A stretch of DNA of 64,000 nucleotides. It comes from Flexibacter flexilis DSM 6793 (GTDB lineage: Bacteria > Bacteroidota > Bacteroidia > Cytophagales > Flexibacteraceae). The notes beneath the pieces are model-generated. The model made no database searches. It worked only from the letters and a program-made list of their open reading frames with translations, and was not told the DNA's origin. The stretch covers positions 62,001 through 126,000 of the forward strand of contig NZ_FOLE01000002.1 of the NCBI RefSeq assembly GCF_900112255.1, given 5' to 3'. A program made the position numbers and the translations under genes. Of this stretch, positions 44,781 to 54,655 are shown piece after piece. The number at the start of each line of letters is the position of its first letter. Position 1 is the stretch's first letter.

Positions 44781-46253
44781 TTATTTAGCACTGTAATTTG
44801 GAGCTTCACGCACGATTTGAATATCGTGTGGGTGGCTTTCACGGACACCAGCCGCCGTAATTTTCACAAATTTAGCTTTTTGTAATTGGGCAATATCTGG
44901 CGCACCGCAATAACCCATACCCGCTTTCAGGCCACCTGTAAGCTGGTACAAAACCTCTGCCACACGGCCTTTGAATGGTACACGGCCTACAATGCCTTCG
45001 GGTACGAGTTTCTTTATATCATCTTCAGCATCTTGGAAATAACGGTCTTTTGAGCCATCTTCCATTGCTTCCAACGAACCCATTCCCCTGTAAGTCTTGA
45101 ACTTACGGCCTTCGTAAATCATCATTTCGCCAGGGGCTTCTTCCGTACCTGCAAGCATCGAGCCAATCATAATACTGTCTGCACCTGCGGCAATGGCCTT
45201 AACAATGTCGCCCGAAAAACGAATACCACCGTCGGCTATAATGGGAACACCCATGCCCGCTACGGCTTTAGCTGCTTCGTACACCGCCGAGAGTTGTGGC
45301 ATACCCACCCCTGCAATTACGCGTGTAGTACAAATACTGCCTGGCCCGACCCCAACTTTGATCGCGTCTGCACCCGCTTCGGCAAGGGCTTTTGCGGCCT
45401 CACCTGTGGCAATATTGCCGACAATCATTTCAAGGTCTGGGAACGTAGCTTTGGCTTTTTTGAGTGCATCAATTACGCCTTTGGAATGGCCGTGCGCCGT
45501 GTCGATACTTACCACATCCACACCTGCTTTGCGCAAAGCGGCAATGCGATCAAGAAAATCAGGCGTAACGCCAACGGCAGCCCCTACGCGCAAACGTCCA
45601 AACGAATCTTTGCAGGCGTTGGGGTGATTTTTGCGTTTCAAGATGTCTTTGTAAGTAACCAACCCGATAAGATTGAAATTAGCATCTACGATAGGGAGCT
45701 TTTCAATTTTGTATTCTTGCAAAATATCTTCGGCTTCTTGGAGGCTAATCCCTTGATGTCCAGTAACCAAATTTTCTTTGGTCATTACTTCTACCACAGG
45801 GCGAGCCGAATTTTTTTCAAAACGCAAGTCGCGATTGGTAAGAATACCTAACAGTTTGTGTGTGGCACTGACCACAGGAATGCCGCCAATGCGAAATTCG
45901 CGCATCATGCGCTGCGCCTCGCCAATTGTAGCGGATTCGGAAAGCGTTACGGGGTCAATAATCATTCCACTTTCCGAGCGTTTCACTTTGCGCACCTGCT
46001 CGGCTTGCTGCTCAATGCTCATGTTTTTGTGAATGAAACCAATGCCACCTTCTTGTGCCATTGCGATAGCTAACTCGTATTCCGTAACCGTATCCATTGC
46101 CGCCGAAACAAGCGGAATGTTGATGCTAATGTTGCGCGTTAGCTTTGTTACGGTCTTTGTGTCGCGGGGTAAAACTTCGGAATAAGCGGGGAGCAAAAGC
46201 ACATCATCATAAGTGAGTGCTTCGAACAAAAATTTAGCTGAATCTAAGCTCAT
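44781..46253 (-). CDS. guaB: IMP dehydrogenase
   Basis: A 490-residue enzyme oxidising IMP to XMP, the committing step of GTP synthesis. The core barrel holds [20 protein letters not shown] and [29 protein letters not shown]; two CBS domains occupy about 95-205 ([27 protein letters not shown]). The catalytic loop is [18 protein letters not shown] with Cys308, and the flap region contains [10 protein letters not shown] and the Glu/Gly-rich end. The length is normal. It is monocistronic and divergent from the barrel-protein gene at 46590, with a well-spaced promoter at 46288-46318. Confidence 0.97.
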   Translation of the reverse strand: MSLDSAKFLFEALTYDDVLLLPAYSEVLPRDTKTVTKLTRNISINIPLVSAAMDTVTEYELAIAMAQEGGIGFIHKNMSIEQQAEQVRKVKRSESGMIIDPVTLSESATIGEAQRMMREFRIGGIPVVSATHKLLGILTNRDLRFEKNSARPVVEVMTKENLVTGHQGISLQEAEDILQEYKIEKLPIVDANFNLIGLVTYKDILKRKNHPNACKDSFGRLRVGAAVGVTPDFLDRIAALRKAGVDVVSIDTAHGHSKGVIDALKKAKATFPDLEMIVGNIATGEAAKALAEAGADAIKVGVGPGSICTTRVIAGVGMPQLSAVYEAAKAVAGMGVPIIADGGIRFSGDIVKAIAAGADSIMIGSMLAGTEEAPGEMMIYEGRKFKTYRGMGSLEAMEDGSKDRYFQDAEDDIKKLVPEGIVGRVPFKGRVAEVLYQLTGGLKAGMGYCGAPDIAQLQKAKFVKITAAGVRESHPHDIQIVREAPNYSAK

Positions 46254-46589
46254 GGCAAATAAAAGTTAGGGTTCTTTATTTGCCACGCAAACCTACAGCG
46301 ATTTTTCTAATAACTCAAACCTTTTTTTGAAAAAATTGAAAAACAATTGTTTATCGCAAAGCGAAACGGTGTAAGAAATCTCTTTATTTTAACCAAAATC
46401 AAAGCCAAAACATTGCCACACGCAAGCCATTGCTATCCAGATCCCCAATCTTTGTATTTTAATTTTGATACAAATCCTGCCGCTCATTCCAAAATCTGCG
46501 CTTATTCGTGTATATTATTCTGGGTGCTTTCGGCGTTTTTATGTTAATTTATGGCTCAAAACCAACTGCAAATAAATCTGGAGTATATT
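46254..46589. other. Divergent intergenic region, 336 bases
   Basis: It holds the guaB promoter on the minus strand. On the plus strand no exact TAnnTTTG box was found for the gene at 46590; AATCTTTG near 46449 is a near match. No gene is seen. Confidence 0.5.
46288..46318 (-). promoter_or_regulatory. Promoter of guaB
   Basis: On the minus strand TTTG/TTG at 46316-46319, 20 bases, then TAGGTTTG (46295 to 46288) match the Bacteroidota promoter, 34 bases before the start codon. Confidence 0.7.
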
Positions 46590-49500
46590 ATGAGACTGTT
46601 TATCAGGACTTTATGTATTTATATAACTGTACTGTGTCTATTTGGGCAAAAGGCACAGGCGCAAGCCGCACAAGAAGAATACGGCAAAAATAGGATTCAG
46701 TACCAAGTATTCAAGTGGCAATATATTACCACTAATAATTTTATTATTTTCTATTACGACAACAACGAAGCCTTAGCGCGTACAGCTGCCCAATACGCCG
46801 AAACCGAATTTTCGCGCCTTTCCGACTTGTTTGGGTTTTCGTCGTATTCGCGCATACGCTTGTATGTGTACGCCTCCAAAGCTGATTTGCAACAAAGTAA
46901 TGTAGGCCTCGAACAAGAAAACTCCATTGTGGGTGGTCGTACCAATTTCATCAAATCCATTGTAGAAGTACCTTTTGCTGGCAATCAAATCGCTTTTCGC
47001 AAAGAAATAAGTCGTGGCGTAGCCCAAACGCTGCTCAACGACATGATGTACGGCGGAAGTTTTAAAGACGTAGTCCAAAATAATTATTTGCTCTTGCTGC
47101 CAGACTGGTTTATTGGTGGCGGCGTGCGCTATGCTTCCGACGGCTGGAGTATAGAACTCGACGACCAAGTACGCGATGCCATGAGTACGCGCCGTTGGCG
47201 CAAACCTTCCAATTTGTTAGGGGAAGAAGCCGAAATCGCAGGGCAATCTATTTGGAATTATATCGCCGAAAAATACGGACGTGCCAATATTTCTAATATC
47301 CTGAATCTGACGCGCATCATGCGCAACGAAGAAAACAGCATCGGCAGCACCTTGGCCATTCCTTACGAAAAACTTATTCGCGACTGGCGTAATTATTACA
47401 GTGCCATGGCCGACGCGGCGGCAGCTTCTTACAAAACTCCTGAAAAAACGAATAGAATCAGCCACAAAACCAATCGCAAGTGGGTGTATAATGACTTGGC
47501 TGTCAGCGAAAACGGGCAGTTGGTAGCTTATACACAAAACTACGAAGGTCGCTACCGAGTGTTGCTACTTGACCGCCAAACAGGTCGCCAAAGCATTGTT
47601 TGGAAAGGTGGCAATCGCCTACTTTCTCAGCGCGTGGACTACCAAACGCCGATTTTGGCTTGGCAAGGCAATGCCGCATTGCATGTCATTAGCCTACACA
47701 ATGCCCAACCCGAATGGCTCGCCTACGATGTGGCCACTGGCAAAAAAACAAAAACATCGTTGGCGCAATTCAAGCAAGTATATAGTTTTGACGTAACGAC
47801 CGACGGGAAAAATATGGTATTGGCGGCGCAGCAAGAAGGCCAATCCGACATCTTTTTGTTTAATATCGTGCGTGGAAATGTTACGAATCTGACCAAAGAT
47901 TTTTACGACGACCAACAGCCGCAATTCATTGGTAACGAGTCTATTGTATTTAGTTCCAATCGTTTGTCCGATACGCTGGGCAAGTCTGCTACCTACAAAG
48001 ATATTTTCAATAATTACAATCTGTTTGAGCTAAAAGCGCATTCCAAAACCCTCAAACGCCTAACCAACACGGTATTTAACGAAACACGTCCGCGTGTGTT
48101 AGATAAAAATAACATTGTGTTTCTTAGCGATGAGTTTGGAATAAATAACCTCAAAAAATTAGATCTGGCCACAGGACAATGCTCTTCTATTTCGGAATGG
48201 GAATACAGTGTTAAGAATTTTGATGTAAACGAAAACAGCCAAGCCATTACGTTTATTCTTAAAAGTAACAACCAAGAAAATCTGTATCAGACGGCTGCGC
48301 CTGCCAACTGGAACAGTAATTTGGTGAATCTGCCAACGCGCCGTCAAGACATGATAGCAGACCGTATTTATCGCCAAAATGTGAAGTCGCTGGGAGCAGT
48401 TGCAGCAGACACAGCCGCCAAACTTACGCCACCAACACTGACCGTTGCGCCAGTGGTAGCAGACACAGCCGCCAAGCCTGTTGTCGCGCCCAAAGACACG
48501 ATTATCATGCTCAATACCAATGAAATAGACATTCGGAATTATGTTTTTGAGTCAGAAAAAATCCGTAAAAGCAGCTTCAAACCAAGCCTGAAACCGCAGC
48601 TACTCAAACCGTCTTTGCCGACGGTGGCGCATACGGAAGCGGGTACAGGGCAATCCAATGTTTCTGCAACAGGCCCATTTGAATATCTGAATCGCTTAGG
48701 CTTAAATACCATTAGCACCACTGCAACCTTAGACCCCTTACGCGGCTTAGGTTTTTTGATGGAAGCCACCATGACCGATATGTTTGAAAACCATAAGATT
48801 AAGGCGGGATTTTTGCCGTTTTCGGATTTGCGCAGCAGCAATATTTTTATGGAATACCAGTATCTCAAACGCCGCGTTGACTTCAAAGCACGCATGGACA
48901 AGCAAAGCTATTATTATAGCAATGAATCGTTGGCCAGACGTTACAACCTTAACAAAGCTCAATTGACGGCGGCTTATCCGCTGAGTTTAGCGCACAGAAT
49001 TGAAGTTTCGCCATTTGTGGCACAAACACGTTACGTCAACCTCGACGACGGCGCGGCAAGTATGTCCACGCCCGACGTAAAACAGCTTTATTCGGGTATT
49101 GGCGCGGAATACGTCTATGACCACACCGTTTCGCATGGTATCAATATGCTGGAAGGTACGCGTGGAAAAGTACGTTTTGAACAATATTTTGGCATGGGCA
49201 ACAGCCAAAAAAGCTTCGGGAATTTGCACATAGATTTGCGCCATTATCAGCCCATACACAAGGAATTGGTGTTGGCTTTGCGCGGTTCGTTTGGGCATTT
49301 CTTCGGCAATGCTGCCAAAAAATATTCGCTTGGTGGCATGGATAACTGGATTGGTGGCGATGGACGTTTTAATCGCTCAGACAACGAACACGACCCACTT
49401 TTGGAACAACAACAAGGCGATCAAAATGTAGATTGGCTATTCATGCAGTTTGCTACCAACTTGCGTGGTTTCAAATACAATACGATGTATGGCCGCAATT

Positions 49501-49853
49501 ATATGTTGTTCAATGCCGAATTACGGATTCCAATTGTGCGTTATTTGTACAGAGGCACGATTAGTTCTAACTTCTTGCGCAACTTCCAGTTGGTAGCTTT
49601 CGCGGATGCGGGTACTGCTTGGCAAAGCGGTTCGCCACTTGATAGGGACAGTAATTTCGGGTCAAAAACTACTTATTCAAATCCTTTTACCATTACCGTA
49701 AACGAATTTTATAACCCAATATTGAGTAGCTATGGCGCGGGTTTGCGCACCATGATTTTAGGCTATTATGTAAAAGCTGATATGGCGTGGGGCGTTCAGA
49801 ATTACGAAGTGCTTTCGCCGCGTTTTTATTTTACGCTGGGGTATGATTTTTAA
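46590..49853 (+). CDS. Large envelope protein: peptidase-MA-like domain, beta propeller and BamA-like barrel
   Basis: A 1087-residue protein from the ATG at 46590 (MRLFIRTLCIYITVLCLFGQKAQAQ), which has a proper signal peptide and GGAG six bases before it; an ATG 13 codons earlier is possible. Residues about 35-270 resemble the peptidase-MA/M48-like domain (NFIIFYYDNNEALARTAAQYAETEFSRL; PDWFIGGGVRYASDG), but where HExxH would lie the text is EISRGVAQTLLNDMM, so it is probably not a working metallopeptidase. About 290-620 reads as a TolB/WD40-like propeller (LAWQGNAALHVISL; YSFDVTTDGKNMVLAAQ). The C-terminal third ends in strands like an Omp85/BamA barrel (YMLFNAELRIPIVRYL; VAFADAGTAW; FYFTLGYDF). 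It may aid outer-membrane protein handling. Confidence 0.8.
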   Translation: MRLFIRTLCIYITVLCLFGQKAQAQAAQEEYGKNRIQYQVFKWQYITTNNFIIFYYDNNEALARTAAQYAETEFSRLSDLFGFSSYSRIRLYVYASKADLQQSNVGLEQENSIVGGRTNFIKSIVEVPFAGNQIAFRKEISRGVAQTLLNDMMYGGSFKDVVQNNYLLLLPDWFIGGGVRYASDGWSIELDDQVRDAMSTRRWRKPSNLLGEEAEIAGQSIWNYIAEKYGRANISNILNLTRIMRNEENSIGSTLAIPYEKLIRDWRNYYSAMADAAAASYKTPEKTNRISHKTNRKWVYNDLAVSENGQLVAYTQNYEGRYRVLLLDRQTGRQSIVWKGGNRLLSQRVDYQTPILAWQGNAALHVISLHNAQPEWLAYDVATGKKTKTSLAQFKQVYSFDVTTDGKNMVLAAQQEGQSDIFLFNIVRGNVTNLTKDFYDDQQPQFIGNESIVFSSNRLSDTLGKSATYKDIFNNYNLFELKAHSKTLKRLTNTVFNETRPRVLDKNNIVFLSDEFGINNLKKLDLATGQCSSISEWEYSVKNFDVNENSQAITFILKSNNQENLYQTAAPANWNSNLVNLPTRRQDMIADRIYRQNVKSLGAVAADTAAKLTPPTLTVAPVVADTAAKPVVAPKDTIIMLNTNEIDIRNYVFESEKIRKSSFKPSLKPQLLKPSLPTVAHTEAGTGQSNVSATGPFEYLNRLGLNTISTTATLDPLRGLGFLMEATMTDMFENHKIKAGFLPFSDLRSSNIFMEYQYLKRRVDFKARMDKQSYYYSNESLARRYNLNKAQLTAAYPLSLAHRIEVSPFVAQTRYVNLDDGAASMSTPDVKQLYSGIGAEYVYDHTVSHGINMLEGTRGKVRFEQYFGMGNSQKSFGNLHIDLRHYQPIHKELVLALRGSFGHFFGNAAKKYSLGGMDNWIGGDGRFNRSDNEHDPLLEQQQGDQNVDWLFMQFATNLRGFKYNTMYGRNYMLFNAELRIPIVRYLYRGTISSNFLRNFQLVAFADAGTAWQSGSPLDRDSNFGSKTTYSNPFTITVNEFYNPILSSYGAGLRTMILGYYVKADMAWGVQNYEVLSPRFYFTLGYDF

Positions 49854-49880
49854 TTAACTGATTACTTTATTGATATAATA

Positions 49881-49912
49881 AAGCCGCCTATATCATTTCT
49901 TATAGGCGGCTT
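49881..49912. terminator. Bidirectional terminator
   Basis: AAGCCGCCTATA (49881-49892) pairs perfectly with TATAGGCGGCTT (49901-49912), between the convergent barrel-protein and lipoprotein genes. Confidence 0.85.
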
Positions 49913-49924
49913 TATTTTTGCATA

Positions 49925-50545
49925 TTATTTTACTTCAAACCAATAAAACCCCATACCTTCAGGATAATGTACTGATGCTCTTACATTTGGTTCAAACCAT
50001 CCTAAATATTGTTGGTAACGTTTAGGCTGATTCAATTGTATAGCGATATTAACAGCCCACTCTTGGCCATTAGTGGCACGTACATCAACTAAGCCATTAC
50101 TGGCTTCTATTACATATTTTCCTTTACGGTCTGGCATAAACCAACATTCTAACGTTCTACTATTAACATCAAAGTTGGCATTAGCACTATTGCGGTATTT
50201 AAACCCTTTTTTGATAATTTCTGGAGGGAAAAAAGAGTTTAAAAATGCACCTTCAGGTATAATACTATCTGCCCCCCCACAAGATAAACCTATCGTTTTA
50301 TTGTGCGCCGTAAATCCTTTTACTGCAATTGCTCCATAATTCGTATAAAGGGTATCTGGGATTTTAATACTTACCTTAACGGTATCACCCACATGAATTA
50401 TACTATCAGTTGCCCCTGATATAGTGCCTGCTATTGTAGCCCCAACATCAGAATACATACAACCAGGTTTTTGACATAATCGCTCAGGATCGCAGGCATA
50501 TAAGAACACTGAAATAAACAAAAATAAAATAGCTGATTTTTTCAT
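49925..50545 (-). CDS. Lipoprotein of unknown function
   Basis: A 206-residue protein with a lipoprotein signal ending LYAC (Cys18) followed by DPERLCQKPGCMYSDVG. The rest is predominantly beta: ATIAGTISGATDSIIHVGDTVKVSIKIPDTLYTNYGAIAVKGF, then GKYVIEASNGLVDVRATNGQEW, and a final strand GMGFYWFEVK. This is an Ig-like or jelly-roll look, without a family I can name. It is AT-richer at the third codon position than its neighbours. It is monocistronic, convergent with the barrel-protein gene, and ends at the hairpin 49881-49912. It likely sits in the outer membrane facing the periplasm or the surface. Confidence 0.65.
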   Translation of the reverse strand: MKKSAILFLFISVFLYACDPERLCQKPGCMYSDVGATIAGTISGATDSIIHVGDTVKVSIKIPDTLYTNYGAIAVKGFTAHNKTIGLSCGGADSIIPEGAFLNSFFPPEIIKKGFKYRNSANANFDVNSRTLECWFMPDRKGKYVIEASNGLVDVRATNGQEWAVNIAIQLNQPKRYQQYLGWFEPNVRASVHYPEGMGFYWFEVK

Positions 50546-50716
50546 AAAACAATGATTCTCTAATAACAGGATTAGGCCAATTGGTTTTTTAATTTAAAAA
50601 ATTTAGATTTCAACAAAAGAAGGTATATTATATCAAAACACAAAATATTACTTTTATGCTAAAAAAACAGCATATACCACAAAACAAGACACTTATTAAT
50701 TTTTTTTAAATAAATT

Positions 50717-50763
50717 GGGTGTAAAAGTTGGAAATTAAATTTCAGTCTTCTACTTTTGCACCC
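50717..50763. repeat. Inverted repeat spanning the tRNA-Val promoter
   Basis: GGGTGTAAAAG (50717-50727) and CTTTTGCACCC (50753-50763) are inverted copies with one mismatch; the right arm covers most of the -7 box. Confidence 0.5.
50728..50758 (+). promoter_or_regulatory. Promoter of tRNA-Val
   Basis: TTG at 50728-50730, 20 bases, then TACTTTTG at 50751-50758: a good Bacteroidota promoter ending 12 bases before the mature tRNA. Confidence 0.7.
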
Positions 50764-50770
50764 ACAATAA

Positions 50771-50845
50771 GGGAGCATAGCTCAGTTGGTTCAGAGCATC
50801 TGCCTTACAAGCAGAGGGTCACAGGTTCGAATCCTGTTGCTCCCA
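50771..50845 (+). tRNA. tRNA-Val (anticodon TAC)
   Basis: A 75-base cloverleaf. The acceptor GGGAGCA pairs with TGCTCCC, the D arm is GCTC/GAGC, and the anticodon stem TCTGC/GCAGA encloses the loop CTTACAA with anticodon TAC (reads GUA and other Val codons). The T arm ACAGG/CCTGT encloses TTCGAAT. The discriminator is A and the CCA end is not encoded. It is a single gene with its own promoter and a hairpin terminator. Confidence 0.97.
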
Positions 50846-50851
50846 CACAAA

Positions 50852-50888
50852 GAAAACCTTTCCAATTCGGAGAGGTTTTCTTTTTTTT
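50852..50888 (+). terminator. Terminator after tRNA-Val
   Basis: GAAAACCTTTCC (50852-50863) pairs with GGAGAGGTTTTC (50869-50880) with one G-U, followed by eight T. Confidence 0.85.
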
Positions 50889-50996
50889 AGGGCAATTCAA
50901 ATTTTTTGTGGTGTTTTTTCGGCTTCCTTCTGGAAGTGTCATTGATTTGACGTATCTTTTGCGTTCCAACTAAACATTCTCCCCACATCTGCTGCC

Positions 50997-52835
50997 ATGA
51001 ACTCTATCCAATTAGAAATCGACCTTTATAAAACATTTGCTGAAAACATTCCTAACAGTGCAGTGTTAATGTTTGATAAGGATATGCGTTTTTTCTTTGC
51101 AGCAGGTGAAGAACTTCGCCGCAATCATTATAACCCTGAATTTATGGTGGGCAAAACGCTTCAGGAAGTAGTCCCCGAAAAATCATATCAAGCACTCAAG
51201 CTTTGTTACGAACGCGTACTTAATGGCGAACGGATTCAATCAGAAACTAATACGGGGACATTGGTGTATATCAACACTTTTATCCCGATACAAAGCAGAG
51301 CTACGGGGCAATATTACGGCGTTGCCATTTCCCAAAACGTAACGGATTTGCAGACAACCAAGCAGCAGTTAGCCGAAAGTGAAAGTCAATACAAATTGGC
51401 CATACAAGGTTTTGGCGCGGGCATTTGGGATTTGTTTGATGTGAATCAAAAGCAGCAATGGTGGTCGCCTAAATTTTATGAATTGTTGGGTTACGAATAT
51501 GAAGAAATAGAACCTACGACCGATACTTTTTACGAGTTGTTACGCCCTGACTATGTCGATAAAGTACAAGAAGGAGTGCAACGACACATGGAAACCGACG
51601 TGCCATTTTCGATGGAATACCCGTTGCGTACCAAATCGGGCGTTTACAAATGGTTTGAGGCGCACGGGCAAGTAAGTCGGGGCGAAAACGGAATCCCAAA
51701 ACGCTTTGTAGGCTCTGTTATTGACATAGATGCTCGCAAACGCGCCGAACAATTGCTTATTGAAAAAGAACAACTATTTTCGGCAGTGTTCCAACAGACA
51801 TTTCAGTTTGTGAGTTTGCTGGAGCCTTCAGGAAAAATTATTGAATCCAACGAAACGGCTCTACGCTTGCGAGGCCTTACGTTAGAACAAGTAAAAGGCC
51901 TTTATTTTTGGGATACGCCTTGGTGGAATGCCTCTGCACAAAGTCAGCAGCAACTCCAAGAGGCCATACAAAAAGCAGCGGCGGGCGAGTTCGTGCGCTA
52001 CGAAACCGAAATATTAGCTTCTAATAATCAGGTATTTATCATAGATTTTTCGGTAAAACCGCTCCGCGATTCAGAAGGCAAAACGCTGATGCTCATCACG
52101 GAAGGCCGCGACATTACCGCTCTGAAAAAGTCGCAACGCGAGGCGGTGGAAACGTCCCAAATTTTGTTGTTGCAAAACAAACAGCTTGAAGATTTTGCGC
52201 ACATTACCTCTCATAATTTACGTGCGCCCATCGGCAACATGATTATGATTGCGGACTGGCTCACCAAAACGCACGACGACAACGAAAAAGACTTTTTGAT
52301 TCAAAATCTTTGTAACACTGCTTCCAAAGCCTTAGATACCATTGATATTTTGGCGCAAATATTGCGCGTGCGCAAAGACCTCAAAAAAGAACAAGATGTA
52401 TTATCGTTTGCACAAATTTTACAGTCTGTTAAAAATACGCTTTCGGCTTGGATTCGGGAGGCTGACGTTACGATTACAGAAAACTTTGAGCAAGCTCCAA
52501 CCATCTTGTATCCAGCACTTTATTTGGATAGCGTTTTCCAAAATCTGCTTTCCAATTCCATCAAATACAAATCTCCTGACAGGCCTTGTCAAGTACAAGT
52601 GCGTACTTTTCAGGAAAATGGCCACATCGTTTTGATTTTTGAAGACAACGGTTTGGGCATAGACCTCACGCATAACAGAGAACGCGTTTTTGGTTTGTAC
52701 AAAACCTTCCACAACAACACCGACGCACGAGGCGTAGGGCTTTTTTTGGTAAAAAATCAAATCGAAGCCTTAGGCGGACATATCGAAATAGAAAGCCAAC
52801 CCAACGTAGGCACTACTTTCAAAATTACATTTTAA
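50997..52835 (+). CDS. PAS-domain sensor histidine kinase (orphan)
   Basis: A 612-residue soluble kinase. Three PAS domains are stacked: about 12-120 (NSAVLMFDKDMRFFFAAGEEL), about 130-255 (LAIQGFGAGIWDLFDVNQKQQWWSPKFYELLGYEYEEIEP with the PAC-type end FVGSVIDIDARKRAEQ), and about 262-382 (QLFSAVFQQTFQFVSLLEPSGKIIESNETALRL). The dimerisation domain has the H box DFAHITSHNLRAPIGNM; the ATPase domain has the N box-like FQNLLSNSIKYKS, DNGLGIDL and GVGLFLVKNQIEALGGHIEIES. There is no membrane segment, so it senses inside the cell, perhaps light, redox or a ligand. No response regulator is adjacent. Its end overlaps the convergent transporter gene by four bases. Confidence 0.93.
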   Translation: MNSIQLEIDLYKTFAENIPNSAVLMFDKDMRFFFAAGEELRRNHYNPEFMVGKTLQEVVPEKSYQALKLCYERVLNGERIQSETNTGTLVYINTFIPIQSRATGQYYGVAISQNVTDLQTTKQQLAESESQYKLAIQGFGAGIWDLFDVNQKQQWWSPKFYELLGYEYEEIEPTTDTFYELLRPDYVDKVQEGVQRHMETDVPFSMEYPLRTKSGVYKWFEAHGQVSRGENGIPKRFVGSVIDIDARKRAEQLLIEKEQLFSAVFQQTFQFVSLLEPSGKIIESNETALRLRGLTLEQVKGLYFWDTPWWNASAQSQQQLQEAIQKAAAGEFVRYETEILASNNQVFIIDFSVKPLRDSEGKTLMLITEGRDITALKKSQREAVETSQILLLQNKQLEDFAHITSHNLRAPIGNMIMIADWLTKTHDDNEKDFLIQNLCNTASKALDTIDILAQILRVRKDLKKEQDVLSFAQILQSVKNTLSAWIREADVTITENFEQAPTILYPALYLDSVFQNLLSNSIKYKSPDRPCQVQVRTFQENGHIVLIFEDNGLGIDLTHNRERVFGLYKTFHNNTDARGVGLFLVKNQIEALGGHIEIESQPNVGTTFKITF

Positions 52836-53620
52836 AAATTCTGTTCTTCGGCTTGGTGCATGAGTTGTTCGGCTGTTTTTTCGCCCAAATAACGGTCTAT
52901 CCAATGATGTGCCACATAAATAACGGGCGTAAGAACTACGGCTACCGTCATTTTATAAATGTACTGAATAATGCCAGTGCTAATCACTTGGGCTAAAGTC
53001 CAGTTGCCTAATACATAAAACGCGAGCGTCAGAATCAGGAAACTATCCACCAACTGCGATACAAGCGTAGAACCTGTGGCACGCAACCAAATCAGGCGGC
53101 TACCCGTGCGGTGGCGCAAGGCCTGAAAAATATACGCGTCCAGTAATTGCCCCACCAAAAACGCCGTAATAGAAGCCACAATAATGCTCAAACTTTGGCT
53201 GAAGAGCTTCGTATAAGCCAAATTGACATCAAACGGCCGGCCTTGTGCGTCTGTGGCGTTGGTGTCCAACCAAAATTGCGCAGGCGAAAGTCCCGTAGTC
53301 ATAAACACCACTACAAACGTGTAGGCGATGAGGCCAACGGCCAGATAACTAATTTTTTTTACGCCTTTCGTGCCAAAATATTCGTTTATCAAATCGGACG
53401 TAACAAAGACCACAGGCCAAATCAGCGCACCCGCACTCAAATTAAAATCCAACACAAAGCCTTCTAACACAGGAATTTGAGCAGCAGGAAACCCAAGTGT
53501 TGCTTCTAAGGAAAAAATCTTGACACCGATAAGCTCGGCCAACACAGCATTGGTAATGAAAATGCCGCAAAGAATAATAAAAACCGTGTTTTTGCGGTCG
53601 GCGATATGATTGGCTGCCAT
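52832..53620 (-). CDS. Queuosine precursor transporter (YhhQ-type)
   Basis: A 262-residue membrane protein with six or so segments. The family pattern is visible in ILCGIFITNAVLAELIGVKIFSL, the conserved VFVTSDLINEYFGTKGVKKISYLAVGLIAY, and the C-terminal IVASITAFLVGQLLDAYIFQALRHRTG with STLVSQLVDSFLILTLAFYV. E. coli YhhQ imports preQ0/preQ1 for making queuosine in tRNA; that role is expected here by homology. No que genes lie nearby. Its stop lies within the end of the convergent PAS kinase gene (52832-52835), leaving no room for a terminator between them. Confidence 0.9.
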   Translation of the reverse strand: MAANHIADRKNTVFIILCGIFITNAVLAELIGVKIFSLEATLGFPAAQIPVLEGFVLDFNLSAGALIWPVVFVTSDLINEYFGTKGVKKISYLAVGLIAYTFVVVFMTTGLSPAQFWLDTNATDAQGRPFDVNLAYTKLFSQSLSIIVASITAFLVGQLLDAYIFQALRHRTGSRLIWLRATGSTLVSQLVDSFLILTLAFYVLGNWTLAQVISTGIIQYIYKMTVAVVLTPVIYVAHHWIDRYLGEKTAEQLMHQAEEQNF

Positions 53621-53789
53621 AGATTTAAAAGTCTGATTACGTTTGAGTTTGATTGCTAAAGCTAATATAACAATAAAATTGGGTTGGGAGTTTTTTTATA
53701 ATCAGAAAAAAATACAAGACACTAGCAGGGTTTTATGACGCAAACAAAGGAAATAACATTGTGTCGTGCGGTATATTGGCCAATACTTT

Positions 53790-53797
53790 TATTTTTG
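53790..53797 (+). promoter_or_regulatory. Possible -7 box for the DUF2520 gene
   Basis: TATTTTTG matches TAnnTTTG, 48 bases before the first ATG. Confidence 0.35.
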
Positions 53798-53845
53798 AGA
53801 TAAATTTCTGTTTGGCAAACATTTTCCTACAATTAGGTTTCAGAT

Positions 53846-54646
53846 ATGATAAAGAAAAAAATGACGAGCCTGATGCGTACTTACCGCATTGGCTTGGTGG
53901 GTTCGGGCAATGTGGCGTGGCATTTGGCGCAGAACTTGGAAGATGTAGGTCATAGCATTGTGGCTGTGTACAGTGCCACCGAAGCGCACGCGCAAACACT
54001 GGCCGACAATCTATATGATGCCAAAGTGTTAAACGAGCCTGATTTTCGCGAAACAAATGTCGATGTATTGCTCATTGCTGTTTCTGATGATGCCATTGAG
54101 CAGGTTTGTAAACTGTTGGTGTTGCCGCCAGATGTAGTAATTGCGCACACGTCGGGCACGAGACCATTGGGCGTACTCAATGCGCTGCCCAATCCGAAAG
54201 GGGTTTTTTATCCGCTCCAGACCTTCAGCAAAAACAAACACGTGGACATTGGGCAAGTGCCTTTTTGTTTGGAATTTGATGGCGATGTTTCCGAACAAAT
54301 CTTGTACGATTTGGCCAGTAGCGTGAGCCGCAATTTGTATAATTTGGATTCACAACAACGACGCGTGCTGCATATTTCTGCCGTATTTGCCTGCAATTTT
54401 ACCAATCATTTGTGGCGACTTTCGCAAGAAATTTTATCCGAACAAAGTATTGATTTTGAGATATTAAAGCCGCTGATACAAGAAACCGTAGCCAAAAGTA
54501 TGGCCGTAGGCCCCGAAAAAGCCCAAACTGGCCCTGCCGCACGCCGCGACCTACTGACCATTGAGCAACATTTGTTGTACCTGCAAGGCAACCCGCCGTT
54601 GCACGACTTATACAAACTGCTCACCGAAAGCATTTTGAGGCATTAA
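53846..54646 (+). CDS. Rossmann-fold DUF2520 protein
   Basis: A 266-residue protein (ATG choices at 53846, 53861 and 53873; the first is listed). The nucleotide loop IGLVGSGNVAWHLAQNLEDVGHSIVAVYS begins an F420/NADP-reductase-like Rossmann domain, with VLLIAVSDDAIEQV and VIAHTSGTRPLGVL next. The C-terminal DUF2520 helical part includes RRVLHISAVFACNFTNHLWRLSQEIL and AVGPEKAQTGPAARRDL. Relatives look like small dehydrogenases of unknown substrate. It is cytoplasmic. It ends 10 bases before a composite palindromic repeat (54656-54700) that separates it from the convergent TPR gene. Confidence 0.87.
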   Translation: MIKKKMTSLMRTYRIGLVGSGNVAWHLAQNLEDVGHSIVAVYSATEAHAQTLADNLYDAKVLNEPDFRETNVDVLLIAVSDDAIEQVCKLLVLPPDVVIAHTSGTRPLGVLNALPNPKGVFYPLQTFSKNKHVDIGQVPFCLEFDGDVSEQILYDLASSVSRNLYNLDSQQRRVLHISAVFACNFTNHLWRLSQEILSEQSIDFEILKPLIQETVAKSMAVGPEKAQTGPAARRDLLTIEQHLLYLQGNPPLHDLYKLLTESILRH

Positions 54647-54655
54647 AAAAAATCA

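Noticed and set aside
48406-48476. Short direct repeat GCAGACACAGCCGCCAA, two copies inside the barrel-protein gene
   Set aside because: It lies in a low-complexity linker (ADTAAK) and looks like ordinary local duplication.
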